This document shows positions 16,717-25,853 of a stretch of 64,000 bases of DNA, piece by piece. The notes beneath the pieces were generated by a model that saw only the letters and a program-made list of their open reading frames with translations, searched no databases and was not told where the DNA came from. The stretch's first letter is position 1; the number at the start of each line of letters is the position of its first letter. Source of the stretch: Dyadobacter sp. CY326 (GTDB lineage Bacteria > Bacteroidota > Bacteroidia > Cytophagales > Spirosomataceae); the NCBI RefSeq assembly GCF_021390515.1, contig NZ_JAJUXI010000008.1, forward strand, positions 248,001-312,000. Direction: 5' to 3'. The translations under genes and the position numbers were made by a program.

Positions 16717-16830
16717 TTAATGTTTGTGTTTGACTGAACCGCAACCTGCCTCGCTCCCTCCCGGAAGTGTCAATTTGACAATAGTAATTTCTGGCGTAAC
16801 TTCGGCCTTCGACCTTTGAATTAGTTTCAT
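16717..16830 (-). CDS. Possible 37-residue leader peptide upstream of susC
   Basis: An open frame in the susC leader starts at ATG 16830 and stops 12 bp before the susC ATG. It reads MKLIQRSKAEVTPEITIVKL and then TLPGGSEAGCGSVKHKH. There is no similarity that I recognise. It lies downstream of the candidate TACATTTG promoter box, so it would be in the mRNA. It contains the palindrome TGTCAATTTGACA (16768-16780). It could be a chance open frame; the short length allows no codon-bias test. Confidence 0.3.
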   Translation of the reverse strand: MKLIQRSKAEVTPEITIVKLTLPGGSEAGCGSVKHKH

Positions 16831-16864
16831 CATTTTTTCCAGATATTATTTGATTTATTGTCGA

Positions 16865-16872
16865 CAAATGTA
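16865..16872 (-). promoter_or_regulatory. Candidate -7 box for susC in the susC/HTCS divergent region
   Basis: TACATTTG on the minus strand matches TAnnTTTG, and transcription would begin near 16858. No matching -33 TTTG is placed 19-21 bp upstream, as expected if the HTCS protein is needed for activation. The rest of the 350-bp divergent gap (16705-17054) shows AT-rich sequence, the leader open frame and the palindrome at 16768-16780, but no clear HTCS promoter. Confidence 0.45.
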
Positions 16873-17054
16873 ACGAGGTGATGCAACCGGCTGTGAGCAC
16901 ATTTGTTTATTTTACGGGTACAATTGTTCAAATGCGCCAAAAAAGTGCCCGATTCGGAGACTAATTTGCATTTTTAGCTTTTATTTCTCGTTTTAGACGT
17001 CAATTTCGGTTTTGGCAGCATTACCGGCTCATTCTAGAAAAACCTCTTGAGTAA

Positions 17055-20000
17055 ATGCAATTGAAGATTAATTTTTTTTGTCTTTTCACGTGCATGCTTG
17101 TCCTCATTTCCGGGATCAATCACGCTGTTAAGGCGCAGCGCATCGAGCCAAAATTCACCTCGATCACTTCGATGGATGGGTTGTCGTCGAATACGGTAAC
17201 TGCTATCCTGAAAGATCGCTATGGGCTCATGTGGATCGCAACCGACGACGGCCTGAACAGGTTTGACGGAACGGATGTATTGGTATACCGGCACAATAAA
17301 AATGATTCGACGTCGCTGCGATCGAGTGACATTACCAGCTTGCACCAGGACCGCAAAGGCCGGATCTGGGTGGGCACGATCGAAGGCGGGCTGCACCTTT
17401 ACAACCGGAAAAAAGATTCGTTCATAAGCATTCCGTCCCCGCATAGTGTGATCAGCATTACGAGTGATGCCCGGGGGAAACTTTGGGTGGGAACAACGGC
17501 CGGGCTTGTCAATGTGGACCCGGAAACTCGGCAGATCAGCACATTTTCAGCTATTCCCAACATGCCAGATCAGATCTCAAAAGGGCTGATCCTGAGCCTG
17601 GCAATTGATAGCAAGCAGCGGATTTGGATCGGATCGAAAAATGGGTTGTATAAAATTGACCCTGCTGATAAAACCGGCGAGTACATTAATTACCTGCAAT
17701 CCATCCCCGACGAGGCGGGCGCGCGGACGGTAAAGTCCATGGTGGAGGATCGCGAAGGAAATATGTGGGTGGGCACTTATAGCGGCTTGTTCAAGTTTAA
17801 TTCGGCTGGACAGATCCTGAAACACATTCAGTATGAAGCTGATAACAAGCATTCGCTGAGTACGAACATGGTGTTTGCGCTTGCGCTGGAAAACGACCGC
17901 CGCCTTTGGATCTGCACCGATGCGGGACTGAATATTCTGGATATGCGGGATGGCAACATTACGCGATACGGCCCGGATGCGCGGACGCAATTCAGTTTAA
18001 GCAACAAGTCTGTGCGGAGCATTTTGTTTGATAATGAGGGCATTTGCTGGCTGGGAACCTATAAAGGCGGGGTCAATAAATATGATAAAAACCTGGCGAT
18101 TTTCGGATTAAAGCGGTCTGACGTCAATGATCCTTACGGTTTGAGCGGACCATTTGTGACTTCATTCGCCGAGACTGCATCGGGCGAGCTGTTTGTGGGC
18201 ACGGACGGCGGCGGTCTGAATTTGTACAATCGCCAAACCAATCTTTTCAAAAAATTTCCCATTAACCCTAAAAACAAAAATGCCGCATCCGGACTGGCAA
18301 TCCTGACATTGGAACTGGTTTCGGGCAACGAACTTTGGATAGGGACTTTTCAGGATGGTTTGTTTCAATTTAATCCCAAATCCGGCGCTTACACGCAGTA
18401 TTTGCGTGGGAAAGATTCTTCGAGCCTGAGTAATAACGAGATTTTTTGTCTGGAAAGAGACAAGTCCGGCAAGTTGTGGGTGGGCACCAACGGCGGTGGC
18501 GTGCATTTGTTTGATCCGGCTACGAAGCGTTTTACGCGATTTTACAATCCCGGCACGCCTATTTCGCAGCGCGTGATTCCGCTCAATGGTTATATCAGGG
18601 ATATTTTGCTGGACAGGCAGGGTAAAGTTTGGATCGCATCGCACGGCACCGGGATTGCTGTTTTTGATCCGGTTACGCAGAAATCCGTGCTACTCGATCG
18701 GCAAAGCAGTAACCTGCTCAGCAACATTGTTTACTCGCTTTTGGAAGACAGCAAAGGGAATATCTGGGCGGGCACATCCGGGGAAGGATTGGCATTGTAC
18801 GATCCGCGTTCTAAAAAATTCATTTCCTATGGCGCGAAGGAAGGTTTGGCAAGTAATGTGGTCAACAAAGTCCTGGAAGATGCGCAAGGGCGGATTTGGG
18901 TGAGTACGAATCAGGGAATCAGCTATTTTGATCTCAAAAACAAAAAATTCACCAATTACACTTCTTATAACGGCATTCAGGACCGGACGTTCGTGCTGGG
19001 CTCCGGCATTCGGGCTGCGGATAATACGCTGTTTTTTGGCGGGATTGCAGGTTTTAATTATGTCGATACGCGCAGTTTGCCCAACAGCAAATGCATTCCG
19101 CCTATAATTTTGAAAGATCTCCGAATTGGTAACCGGAGCATTACGCCGGCGGATTCCAATTTTATAGATGCCGATATCTCTGTGGCCAAAACCATCAGCC
19201 TTGATTACAAACAAAACTTTTCGATCGGCTACGCTGCTTTGGATTATACAAACCCCAAACAAATGCATTACCGGCACCGGCTGGTGGGCATGCAATCGGA
19301 ATGGAACGAAACTGGGCTGACCAATCTGGCTAGTTATACCAATCTGAGCCCCGGTGAATATGTGTTTGAAGTGCAGGCCAGTAGCGATGGCATTAACTGG
19401 AGTCCGCAAACCAAGTCGGTGGCAGTGGTGGTCAAACCGCCATTTTACCTGACCATTTATGCGTATATTTTCTATTTCCTGGCGCCATTTGTGATCGTGT
19501 ATATTATGCGGCGGCGCGGCATTCAGAAGCTGAAAAGGCAATTCCGTGAGCAGCAACAGCGTGCGGAAGTGGAGCAGGCGCAGGAATTAGACCGGATGAA
19601 AATCAAGTTTCTGACCAATTTGAGTCACGAGTTCAGGACGCCCATTTCCCTGATCCTCGCTCCTGTTGATAATTTGCTGGTCAAGACCAAATCGACTGAA
19701 TTGCAACCGCCGGTGATTGCCATTAAACGGAATGCCAAAAGGTTGCTCAACCTCGTCGACCAGCTGCTCGATTTCAAAAATATGCAGGAGCAGGAAGTCA
19801 AGCTGGACCTCAAATGCCGAGACATTATTTTGTATATTAAAGACACGTGCGATCAATTCAGCGATCTTTCGATCCGAAAAGGCATTCAGTTTAAAATCGA
19901 GAGTTCACTTGATCAGCTGATGATGGATTTTGATGCAAACAAACTCGAACGGATTTTGTTCAATCTGCTTTCAAACGCATTCAAATTCACCCCAAAAGGC

Positions 20001-21167
20001 GGAGAAGTGGCTTTGAAAATTGATTATCAGACGGATTTAGAAGGTAAGTATTGGCTCCAAATCATCATTACAGACACCGGAATTGGCATTGCTGAGGCTA
20101 ATCATGACAAAATATTTAACCGTTTTTTCCAAAGCGAAACGGACCGTTCCGTGCTAAACCAGGGAAGCGGCATTGGCTTGTCCATTGTGCGGGAATTTGT
20201 GCAGTTGCATGAGGGAAATATTGCGGTTACCAGTGAGCCGGGCCTTGGCAGCACATTCACCGTTCAGCTGCCCATCGCCGATCCGCAACCGCTTTTGGTG
20301 ACGGAGCAACCTGCGTCAGCGCCAGCCAACATTGACGGCGAAAACGGCTTTGGAAAGCTGGAAAAGCCAAATCCGGAAGATCCATCCAATGTGCTGATCA
20401 TTGAAGACAATGACGAATTCAGGCATTATTTGAAAGAAAGTCTGATGCCTTTTTACCACGTCATCGAAGCGAGCAATGGCAAGGAAGGCTGGCAAAAAAC
20501 GCTCAGCCACCATCCGGAACTCATTGTGAGCGACATTGCCATGCCAGAAATGGACGGCATCGCGCTTAGCCAGAAAATCAAGTCGGACAAGCGAACGAAG
20601 CACATTCCGATCATTCTCCTGACCGCCTCCACCGGCGAGCAGCAGCAACTCGAAGGGCTGAATTCGGGTGCAAATGATTATTTGACCAAACCATTTAATT
20701 TCGACATTCTGAATGCGAAGATCAACAACCTAATTCTGCTGAATCGTCTCTTAAAAGGCGTTTATTCCCGCCAGATACAGGTTTTGGGACAGGCGCCGCA
20801 AATGGAATCGAGCCAGGAAAAACTATTGAAGGACATGCTGACTTACATTGAAGCAAACCTGCACACAGCACAGTTGAGTGTTGAAAATCTGAGCAAACAC
20901 GTCGGCATGAGCCGGGGAACATTGTATAGCAAAGTGCTGGAAATGAGCGGACAAACGCCCATTGAATTTATTCGTTCTATCAAGCTCGAAAAAGCTGCAT
21001 TACTCCTGGAAAATAGTGATTTGAGTATCTCGCAGATCTCCTATATGACTGGATTTACAGCGCCGAATTATTTTGCAAAATCGTTTAAAGCAAAATTCAA
21101 CATGCTCCCGACAGAATACAAGGCTAAAAAACGGAGGCATCATGAAGTGACAACTGCCCACGTTTGA
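17055..21167 (+). CDS. Hybrid two-component system sensor/regulator (HTCS) for the susC/susD locus
   Basis: A 1370-residue one-protein signalling chain. After a signal peptide (1-27, ending AVKAQ) come two sets of beta-propeller repeats (about 30-690), recognised by repeated motifs such as LWVGTxxGL and IWIGSxNGL. A Y_Y_Y domain follows (about 700-775), then a membrane helix at about 797-816. The cytoplasmic part has a histidine kinase with H858 (LSHEFRTP), an ATPase with N, G1 and G2 boxes (LLSNAFKF, DTGIGI, GSGIGLSIV), a receiver domain (about 1110-1225, phospho-acceptor D1160 in VSDIAMPEMDG) and an AraC-type DNA-binding domain (about 1268-1365). HTCS proteins bind oligosaccharides in the periplasm and activate nearby Sus genes. 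Its divergent position next to susC supports that role; the ligand is likely a xylan-derived oligosaccharide. Confidence 0.96.
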   Translation: MQLKINFFCLFTCMLVLISGINHAVKAQRIEPKFTSITSMDGLSSNTVTAILKDRYGLMWIATDDGLNRFDGTDVLVYRHNKNDSTSLRSSDITSLHQDRKGRIWVGTIEGGLHLYNRKKDSFISIPSPHSVISITSDARGKLWVGTTAGLVNVDPETRQISTFSAIPNMPDQISKGLILSLAIDSKQRIWIGSKNGLYKIDPADKTGEYINYLQSIPDEAGARTVKSMVEDREGNMWVGTYSGLFKFNSAGQILKHIQYEADNKHSLSTNMVFALALENDRRLWICTDAGLNILDMRDGNITRYGPDARTQFSLSNKSVRSILFDNEGICWLGTYKGGVNKYDKNLAIFGLKRSDVNDPYGLSGPFVTSFAETASGELFVGTDGGGLNLYNRQTNLFKKFPINPKNKNAASGLAILTLELVSGNELWIGTFQDGLFQFNPKSGAYTQYLRGKDSSSLSNNEIFCLERDKSGKLWVGTNGGGVHLFDPATKRFTRFYNPGTPISQRVIPLNGYIRDILLDRQGKVWIASHGTGIAVFDPVTQKSVLLDRQSSNLLSNIVYSLLEDSKGNIWAGTSGEGLALYDPRSKKFISYGAKEGLASNVVNKVLEDAQGRIWVSTNQGISYFDLKNKKFTNYTSYNGIQDRTFVLGSGIRAADNTLFFGGIAGFNYVDTRSLPNSKCIPPIILKDLRIGNRSITPADSNFIDADISVAKTISLDYKQNFSIGYAALDYTNPKQMHYRHRLVGMQSEWNETGLTNLASYTNLSPGEYVFEVQASSDGINWSPQTKSVAVVVKPPFYLTIYAYIFYFLAPFVIVYIMRRRGIQKLKRQFREQQQRAEVEQAQELDRMKIKFLTNLSHEFRTPISLILAPVDNLLVKTKSTELQPPVIAIKRNAKRLLNLVDQLLDFKNMQEQEVKLDLKCRDIILYIKDTCDQFSDLSIRKGIQFKIESSLDQLMMDFDANKLERILFNLLSNAFKFTPKGGEVALKIDYQTDLEGKYWLQIIITDTGIGIAEANHDKIFNRFFQSETDRSVLNQGSGIGLSIVREFVQLHEGNIAVTSEPGLGSTFTVQLPIADPQPLLVTEQPASAPANIDGENGFGKLEKPNPEDPSNVLIIEDNDEFRHYLKESLMPFYHVIEASNGKEGWQKTLSHHPELIVSDIAMPEMDGIALSQKIKSDKRTKHIPIILLTASTGEQQQLEGLNSGANDYLTKPFNFDILNAKINNLILLNRLLKGVYSRQIQVLGQAPQMESSQEKLLKDMLTYIEANLHTAQLSVENLSKHVGMSRGTLYSKVLEMSGQTPIEFIRSIKLEKAALLLENSDLSISQISYMTGFTAPNYFAKSFKAKFNMLPTEYKAKKRRHHEVTTAHV

Positions 21168-21453
21168 TTATCACCCACATTAATGCACATTTTATCAATA
21201 ATCATAAACGCCAACCCGCCAAACATTGCCGTTTCTTCATCTTAGACCCTTCTATTTCGCTCAAATAAGTGCGAACACGGATTTCAAGGTTGTTGTCGTA
21301 TGACATATCTTTTCTAGTTTGTGATTTTGACAAAAAAACGAAAAATAAACGAAACCTGCCGATGGTTCAATGCTAATATGGCGATACGTCTTTTAAGCTA
21401 AATTGGGATTTTGAGTAATACGGGATTACTGATCATCAACCACGGGAACCAAA

Positions 21454-22485
21454 ATGACTAAAAACAAAACCGCACTATCGCATTTAAATGAAGCTGAGTA
21501 TGGAGAAATATTAAACCAGGCAATCAGCCAGATACGAACGGCTCGCGTGCAGATTGCCAGACAAGTCAACAGCAGCACACAAACGGTCTATTGGAACCTC
21601 GGAAAATTGCTCTTTGAAAAACAGCTAGAAGAAGGTTATGGCAGCGGCGTTGTCAAACAATTATCCATTGATCTGAAAACTGAGTTTCCGGATATGGGTT
21701 TATCCCCGCGAAATTTGTGGGATATGAAGCGCTTTTATGAGCGATATTTTGAGGCCAACACAAAACTGCGACAAGCTGTCGCAGTTTTGCCCTGGGGACA
21801 TAATTTATTGTTAATCAACAAATTGAAAGATGATTCTCAGGTTGAGTTTTATATCAATGAATCCCTGACAAAAGGTTGGTCGAGAGAGTTGCTGCTTAAT
21901 GCCATCAAAATGGATAGTTATGGTCAGGCGCAAAAGCGAGTCCAAACACACAATTTCGATCAAACCCTTCCTGCAACGAATGCAGATTACGCAAATGAAG
22001 TGTTCAAAAGCAGCTATAATCTTGCGTTTCTCGGTGTCACTGAGCCTCTCAAAGAGCTTGCGCTGGAAAACCGGCTCATAACAAAAATCAGAGCATTTAT
22101 CTTAGAGCTGGGCAAGGGTTTTACTTTTATAGGCAATCAATACAGACTGGAATACAACGGCAAGGAATATTTTGTTGACATGCTTTTCTTCCATAGAGGT
22201 CTACGCTCGCTGGTTGCAATTGAATTGAAAATTGGAAGTTTCAAGGCAGAATATGTCGGTAAAATGAATCTCTATTTATCCTTACTTGACCGGCTGGAAA
22301 AGGAATCTGGTGAGAATCCATCCATTGGGATGATTCTCTGTGCAGACAAAGATCATGTTGATGTTGAGATAGCCTTGCAGGACATTAACAAGCCCATAGG
22401 CGTAGCTGAGTATCAATTTTTGCTGCCGAAAGAAGCTTTGCAAGCTTTGGTATTAAGTGAACTGAACTCAAAAGCGAACGGCTAG
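21454..22485 (+). CDS. YhcG-type PDDEXK nuclease-domain protein (DUF1016)
   Basis: A 343-residue protein with the two-part YhcG layout. The N-terminal DUF1016 domain is at about 15-170, with QTVYWNLGKLL, SPRNLWDMKRFYERY and LPWGHNLLLI. The C-terminal PDDEXK nuclease fold is at about 180-335, with YFVDMLFFH, LVAIELKIG (the E-x-K of the active site) and FKAEYVGKMNLYL. Proteins of this family are often near restriction or mobile genes and are of uncertain function; some may act on DNA structures. Here it stands alone between the HTCS gene and a fucosidase gene, with 286 bp of unassigned AT-rich sequence upstream. A perfect 13-bp inverted repeat inside the gene encodes residues TKLRQAVAVL. Confidence 0.9.
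   Translation: MTKNKTALSHLNEAEYGEILNQAISQIRTARVQIARQVNSSTQTVYWNLGKLLFEKQLEEGYGSGVVKQLSIDLKTEFPDMGLSPRNLWDMKRFYERYFEANTKLRQAVAVLPWGHNLLLINKLKDDSQVEFYINESLTKGWSRELLLNAIKMDSYGQAQKRVQTHNFDQTLPATNADYANEVFKSSYNLAFLGVTEPLKELALENRLITKIRAFILELGKGFTFIGNQYRLEYNGKEYFVDMLFFHRGLRSLVAIELKIGSFKAEYVGKMNLYLSLLDRLEKESGENPSIGMILCADKDHVDVEIALQDINKPIGVAEYQFLLPKEALQALVLSELNSKANG
21761..21789. repeat. Perfect 13-bp inverted repeat inside the YhcG gene
   Basis: CAAAACTGCGACA (21761-21773) and TGTCGCAGTTTTG (21777-21789) are exact reverse complements around the 3-nt loop AGC. The hairpin would be very stable in mRNA or single-stranded DNA, and it lies inside the coding region. Confidence 0.85.
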
Positions 22486-22741
22486 TTTTTAAATTAGAGA
22501 CCTACGCGTCTCAAACAACTAAGTCGATAGATGCAAACTTGTCTTTGCAAACAACGCCCAATATCCTACATTAAACGTCCGTAAATTGTCAGCAAACTTC
22601 CCACTGGATTTATATAAATTGCCATTTCAACAAACGCGCTCTCCGCATGACACATCGTATTGATGAGAGCAGGCGATGACAATAAATCTCCGCACATTCA
22701 CAATGATGCAGCCTTTGTTAGGAAATCACATTCAGTCTATA

Positions 22742-24865
22742 ATGAAAAAAAGTAAGTCCAAAAGCACGCTGTTGAACAGCCGGAAAAATTTGTTGAGCAG
22801 TTTTTTAGCTGCGTTTTTTATAGTGGCGTTGTCCCACATCTCCTTTGCCCAGCCTACTCCACCGAAACCATTCGGTCCGGTCCCGACGAAGAACCAGATC
22901 AGGTGGCAGCAAATGGAGTATTATGCATTTATCCACCTCTCAACCAACACATTCACAGATCAGGAATGGGGATATGGGGAGGATGATCCGAAGATTTTCA
23001 ATCCTGAAAAACTCGATGCGCGTCAATGGGCGCGGGTGTGTAAGGAGGCCGGCATGAAAGGCATTATCCTGACGGCGAAGCATCATTCGGGCTTTTGTCT
23101 GTGGCCATCGAAATACACCGAATACTCTGTAAAAAACTCCAATTGGAAAGGTGGTAAAGGTGACATTGTCAAAGATCTGGCGGAGGCTTGCAAGGAATAC
23201 GGACTTAAACTGGGCATATATTTGTCGCCCTGGGACCGTAATTATGCAGGTTATGGCAAGCCGGAATACATCACTTATTTCCGCAACCAGCTTACGGAAT
23301 TGCTCACCAATTATGGCGATGTTTTTGAGATCTGGTTTGATGGCGCAAATGGCGGTTCTGGCTATTATGGCGGCGCGAAGGAAACCCGTAAAATTGACGC
23401 AAGCACGTATTACGATTGGAAAAACACCTATCAACTGATCCGGAAATTGCAGCCGAACATTGTTATCTGGAACGACGGCGGCGAAAGGGCGGACCTGCGT
23501 TGGGTAGGAACCGAAGACGGACATGTGGGTGAAAAAAATTGGAGCTTACTGAATGCAACCGGCGATGTGCCCAGGGAAATGCTTCGCCATGGGGTTGAAA
23601 ACGGCGATTCGTGGGTGCCGGGAGAAGTGAACACTTCCATTCGTCCGGGTTGGTTTTACCATGAATATGAAGATAGCAAAGTGAAAACATTGCCTCGATT
23701 GCTGGAAACTTACTATGCTTCTTTTGGCAGGAACGGCACATTACTGCTGAATTTCCCGGTTGATAAACGCGGATTGATCCATGAAAATGATGAAAAGGCA
23801 GTGCTTGAACTGGCCAGTGCGGTTAAAAAAGCATTTGCGGTTGACCTTGCTGTAAACAAAAAGGTTACCGCATCCAACACGCGTGGCAATGCCAAAGAAT
23901 TTGGTCCTGAAAAAGCAGTTGATGGAAATAATGAAACTTACTGGGCGACGGATGACAACCTAAAAACTGCTTCGCTAACCATTGATTTCGGCAAGCCGAC
24001 CACATTTAATCGCTTTCTGGCTCAGGAAAACATTGCATTAGGTCAGCGGGTAAAAGCATTTAAAGTGGAAGCAAAAGTGGGCAACGATTGGAAATTGCTG
24101 GATGAACAAACCACAATCGGCTACAAGCGCATTCTGGTCTTCCCAAGCGTGGAGGCAACGCAGGTTCGTTTCACTATTACAGACGCGAAAGCTTCTCCGG
24201 TGATTTCGAACATTGGCATTTACAATGCACCGCAAATTCTGACCGCTCCGATTATTAGCCGAAACAAGGATGGCGCTGTGAACATTGCGGCGGCCGATAA
24301 AGAATCAGAAATTTATTACACCACCAATGGCAGCGAGCCAAACAACAAGTCAACGCGTTATAAAGGCCCGATCCAGGCTGATGGAAAATTGAATATCCGC
24401 ACCATTGCGGTCGATGCAAAATCAGGAGCGAGCAGTCCGGAAGCGGCAGAAAAATTTGACGTTTCACACAAAAACTGGAAACTACTCAACATTGCCGATG
24501 ACAAGTCGACTGCAGCGATCGACGGAAATCCAAACACAGCCTGGTATCAGCCCAAGGATCAAAAACTGCCTGCCGATCTGGTGATTGATTTGGGTAAAGA
24601 AGAAAATCTTACGGGTTTCAAATATCTGCCAGGTCAAGGTCGCACCAACGGCATCATTTCACATTTTCAATTCTTGGTTTCATCGGATAATCAAAACTGG
24701 AAACTGGCAACTGAGGGCGAATTTTCAAACATTAAAAACAATCCGCTGACGCAAATCAAGCAATTCAATGTTGTCAAAGCACGATATGTAAAATTGCGCG
24801 CGACTCAGAATACGCAGGGAAACGATGAAGCTGGTTATGGGGAAATTGACATAATAACGCAGTAA
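22742..24865 (+). CDS. GH29 alpha-L-fucosidase with F5/8-type carbohydrate-binding domains
   Basis: The ATG at 22742 is chosen because MKKSKSKSTLLNSRK leads into a signal peptide ending SHISFAQ; an in-frame ATG at 22676 would bury it. The mature protein starts with a GH29 barrel (about 45-370 of 707). It shows KGIILTAKHHSGFCLWPS, a substrate-binding region, and EIWFDGANG, whose D200 fits the nucleophile of retaining fucosidases. C-terminal domains follow: an F5/8 type C (discoidin-like) domain at about 385-500, a chitobiase/FN3-like stretch at about 510-580 (EIYYTTNGSEPN), and a second F5/8C domain at about 590-707. It is likely periplasmic or surface-exposed and removes terminal fucose from glycans. 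It is not obviously in an operon: YhcG upstream is 256 bp away and TerC downstream is convergent. Confidence 0.94.
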   Translation: MKKSKSKSTLLNSRKNLLSSFLAAFFIVALSHISFAQPTPPKPFGPVPTKNQIRWQQMEYYAFIHLSTNTFTDQEWGYGEDDPKIFNPEKLDARQWARVCKEAGMKGIILTAKHHSGFCLWPSKYTEYSVKNSNWKGGKGDIVKDLAEACKEYGLKLGIYLSPWDRNYAGYGKPEYITYFRNQLTELLTNYGDVFEIWFDGANGGSGYYGGAKETRKIDASTYYDWKNTYQLIRKLQPNIVIWNDGGERADLRWVGTEDGHVGEKNWSLLNATGDVPREMLRHGVENGDSWVPGEVNTSIRPGWFYHEYEDSKVKTLPRLLETYYASFGRNGTLLLNFPVDKRGLIHENDEKAVLELASAVKKAFAVDLAVNKKVTASNTRGNAKEFGPEKAVDGNNETYWATDDNLKTASLTIDFGKPTTFNRFLAQENIALGQRVKAFKVEAKVGNDWKLLDEQTTIGYKRILVFPSVEATQVRFTITDAKASPVISNIGIYNAPQILTAPIISRNKDGAVNIAAADKESEIYYTTNGSEPNNKSTRYKGPIQADGKLNIRTIAVDAKSGASSPEAAEKFDVSHKNWKLLNIADDKSTAAIDGNPNTAWYQPKDQKLPADLVIDLGKEENLTGFKYLPGQGRTNGIISHFQFLVSSDNQNWKLATEGEFSNIKNNPLTQIKQFNVVKARYVKLRATQNTQGNDEAGYGEIDIITQ

Positions 24866-24939
24866 TTCGTAATGTAATGGTGAGGTCTGATTTAACAACT
24901 CATCCTACATTACCCGTGCCTTGTTTCGATCTTTTACGG

Positions 24940-25698
24940 TTATGGGAGAAGACGATCTTCTCCCTGCTGGTAATGTTCATGGGTTTTTACCGGTGCACTT
25001 TTCGATTTGTTCATACGCATTTGCAGCACATCCACCAGCAGTGAAAAGGCCATTGAGAAGTAAATGTAACCCTTAGGAATTTCAAGGCCGAAACCTTCGC
25101 TGACCAGTGAAAAGCCAATCAGCAACAAAAAGGACAAAGCCAGCATTTTGAATGCGGGATGCCGGTTCACGAAATTACTGATCGTTTCAGCAGCCACCAG
25201 CATGAGGATCACCGTCGCAATAACTGCCACATACATTACCCACACTTCCTTTACCATACCAATGGCGGTGATGATCGAGTCGATTGAAAAAACCATATCC
25301 ATGATCAATATCTGCGTGAGGACCTGCCCGAAAGTAGAAGCTTTTATCTGTTTGCTCTGGTCGCCCTCCTCGCCTTCCATTTTGTGGTAAATCTCGGTCG
25401 CGCTTTTGTAAAGCAGAAATAACCCTCCTGCCAACAAAACGAGCTCTTTTCCTGAAAAACCTTCGCCGAAAACCACAAACAAGTCCTTGTCCAGTTTCAT
25501 TATAAGTGAAATGACGAGCAAAAGTCCAATCCGCATCACACCCGCAAGGATCAGCCCGTATTGTCTGGCTTTCTTCTGCTGATTTGCAGGAAGCTTTGCC
25601 GCGATTATCGATATAAAAATGACGTTATCAATGCCTAGAACCGCTTCCAAGGCAACTAGTGACAAGAGTGAAACAATGACTTCGAATTCCATAAGCAT
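24940..25698 (-). CDS. TerC-family integral membrane protein
   Basis: A 252-residue protein with about seven membrane segments. Family motifs are VALEAVLGIDNVIFISIIAAKLP (residues 16-38) and its internal mirror MDMVFSIDSIITAIGMV (about 133-149), the pair of acidic sequences typical of TerC/YkoY proteins. Members are linked to manganese or other metal export and to tellurite resistance loci; this copy has no tellurite genes around it. It is convergent with the fucosidase gene. The start may be ATG 25698 or ATG 25692, which differ by two residues. A long gap of 155 bp upstream separates it from the divergent DUF932 gene. Confidence 0.9.
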   Translation of the reverse strand: MLMEFEVIVSLLSLVALEAVLGIDNVIFISIIAAKLPANQQKKARQYGLILAGVMRIGLLLVISLIMKLDKDLFVVFGEGFSGKELVLLAGGLFLLYKSATEIYHKMEGEEGDQSKQIKASTFGQVLTQILIMDMVFSIDSIITAIGMVKEVWVMYVAVIATVILMLVAAETISNFVNRHPAFKMLALSFLLLIGFSLVSEGFGLEIPKGYIYFSMAFSLLVDVLQMRMNKSKSAPVKTHEHYQQGEDRLLP

Positions 25699-25853
25699 TT
25701 GTTTATTAAGTTGATGGCAAAAGGATCAGCACAGCGATAACTCCTTGTTACAGATGGTTTAACACATCCTTGCAGATGCATTATTTCAATATAATTTTCT
25801 TTTCAAGAATATTTTTAGTAAATTTACAACTGTAAAAATAAAAAAGCAAGAAA

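Noticed and set aside
18690..19556. A 288-codon open frame on the minus strand inside the HTCS gene
   Set aside because: It lies wholly antisense to a gene with unmistakable domains, has no recognisable motif, and long antisense frames are expected opposite GC-rich-third-position coding.
22496..22511. GAGAC-n6-GTCTC hairpin after the YhcG gene as a terminator
   Set aside because: The stem has five base pairs and no following T-run.
22940..23524. A 194-codon minus-strand frame inside the fucosidase gene
   Set aside because: It is antisense to the GH29 catalytic domain and shows no domain or signal.
24869..24913. GTAATGTA/TACATTAC arms in the fucosidase/TerC convergent gap as a terminator
   Set aside because: The arms are only 8 bp with a long centre and there is no T-run on either strand, so a terminator cannot be supported.
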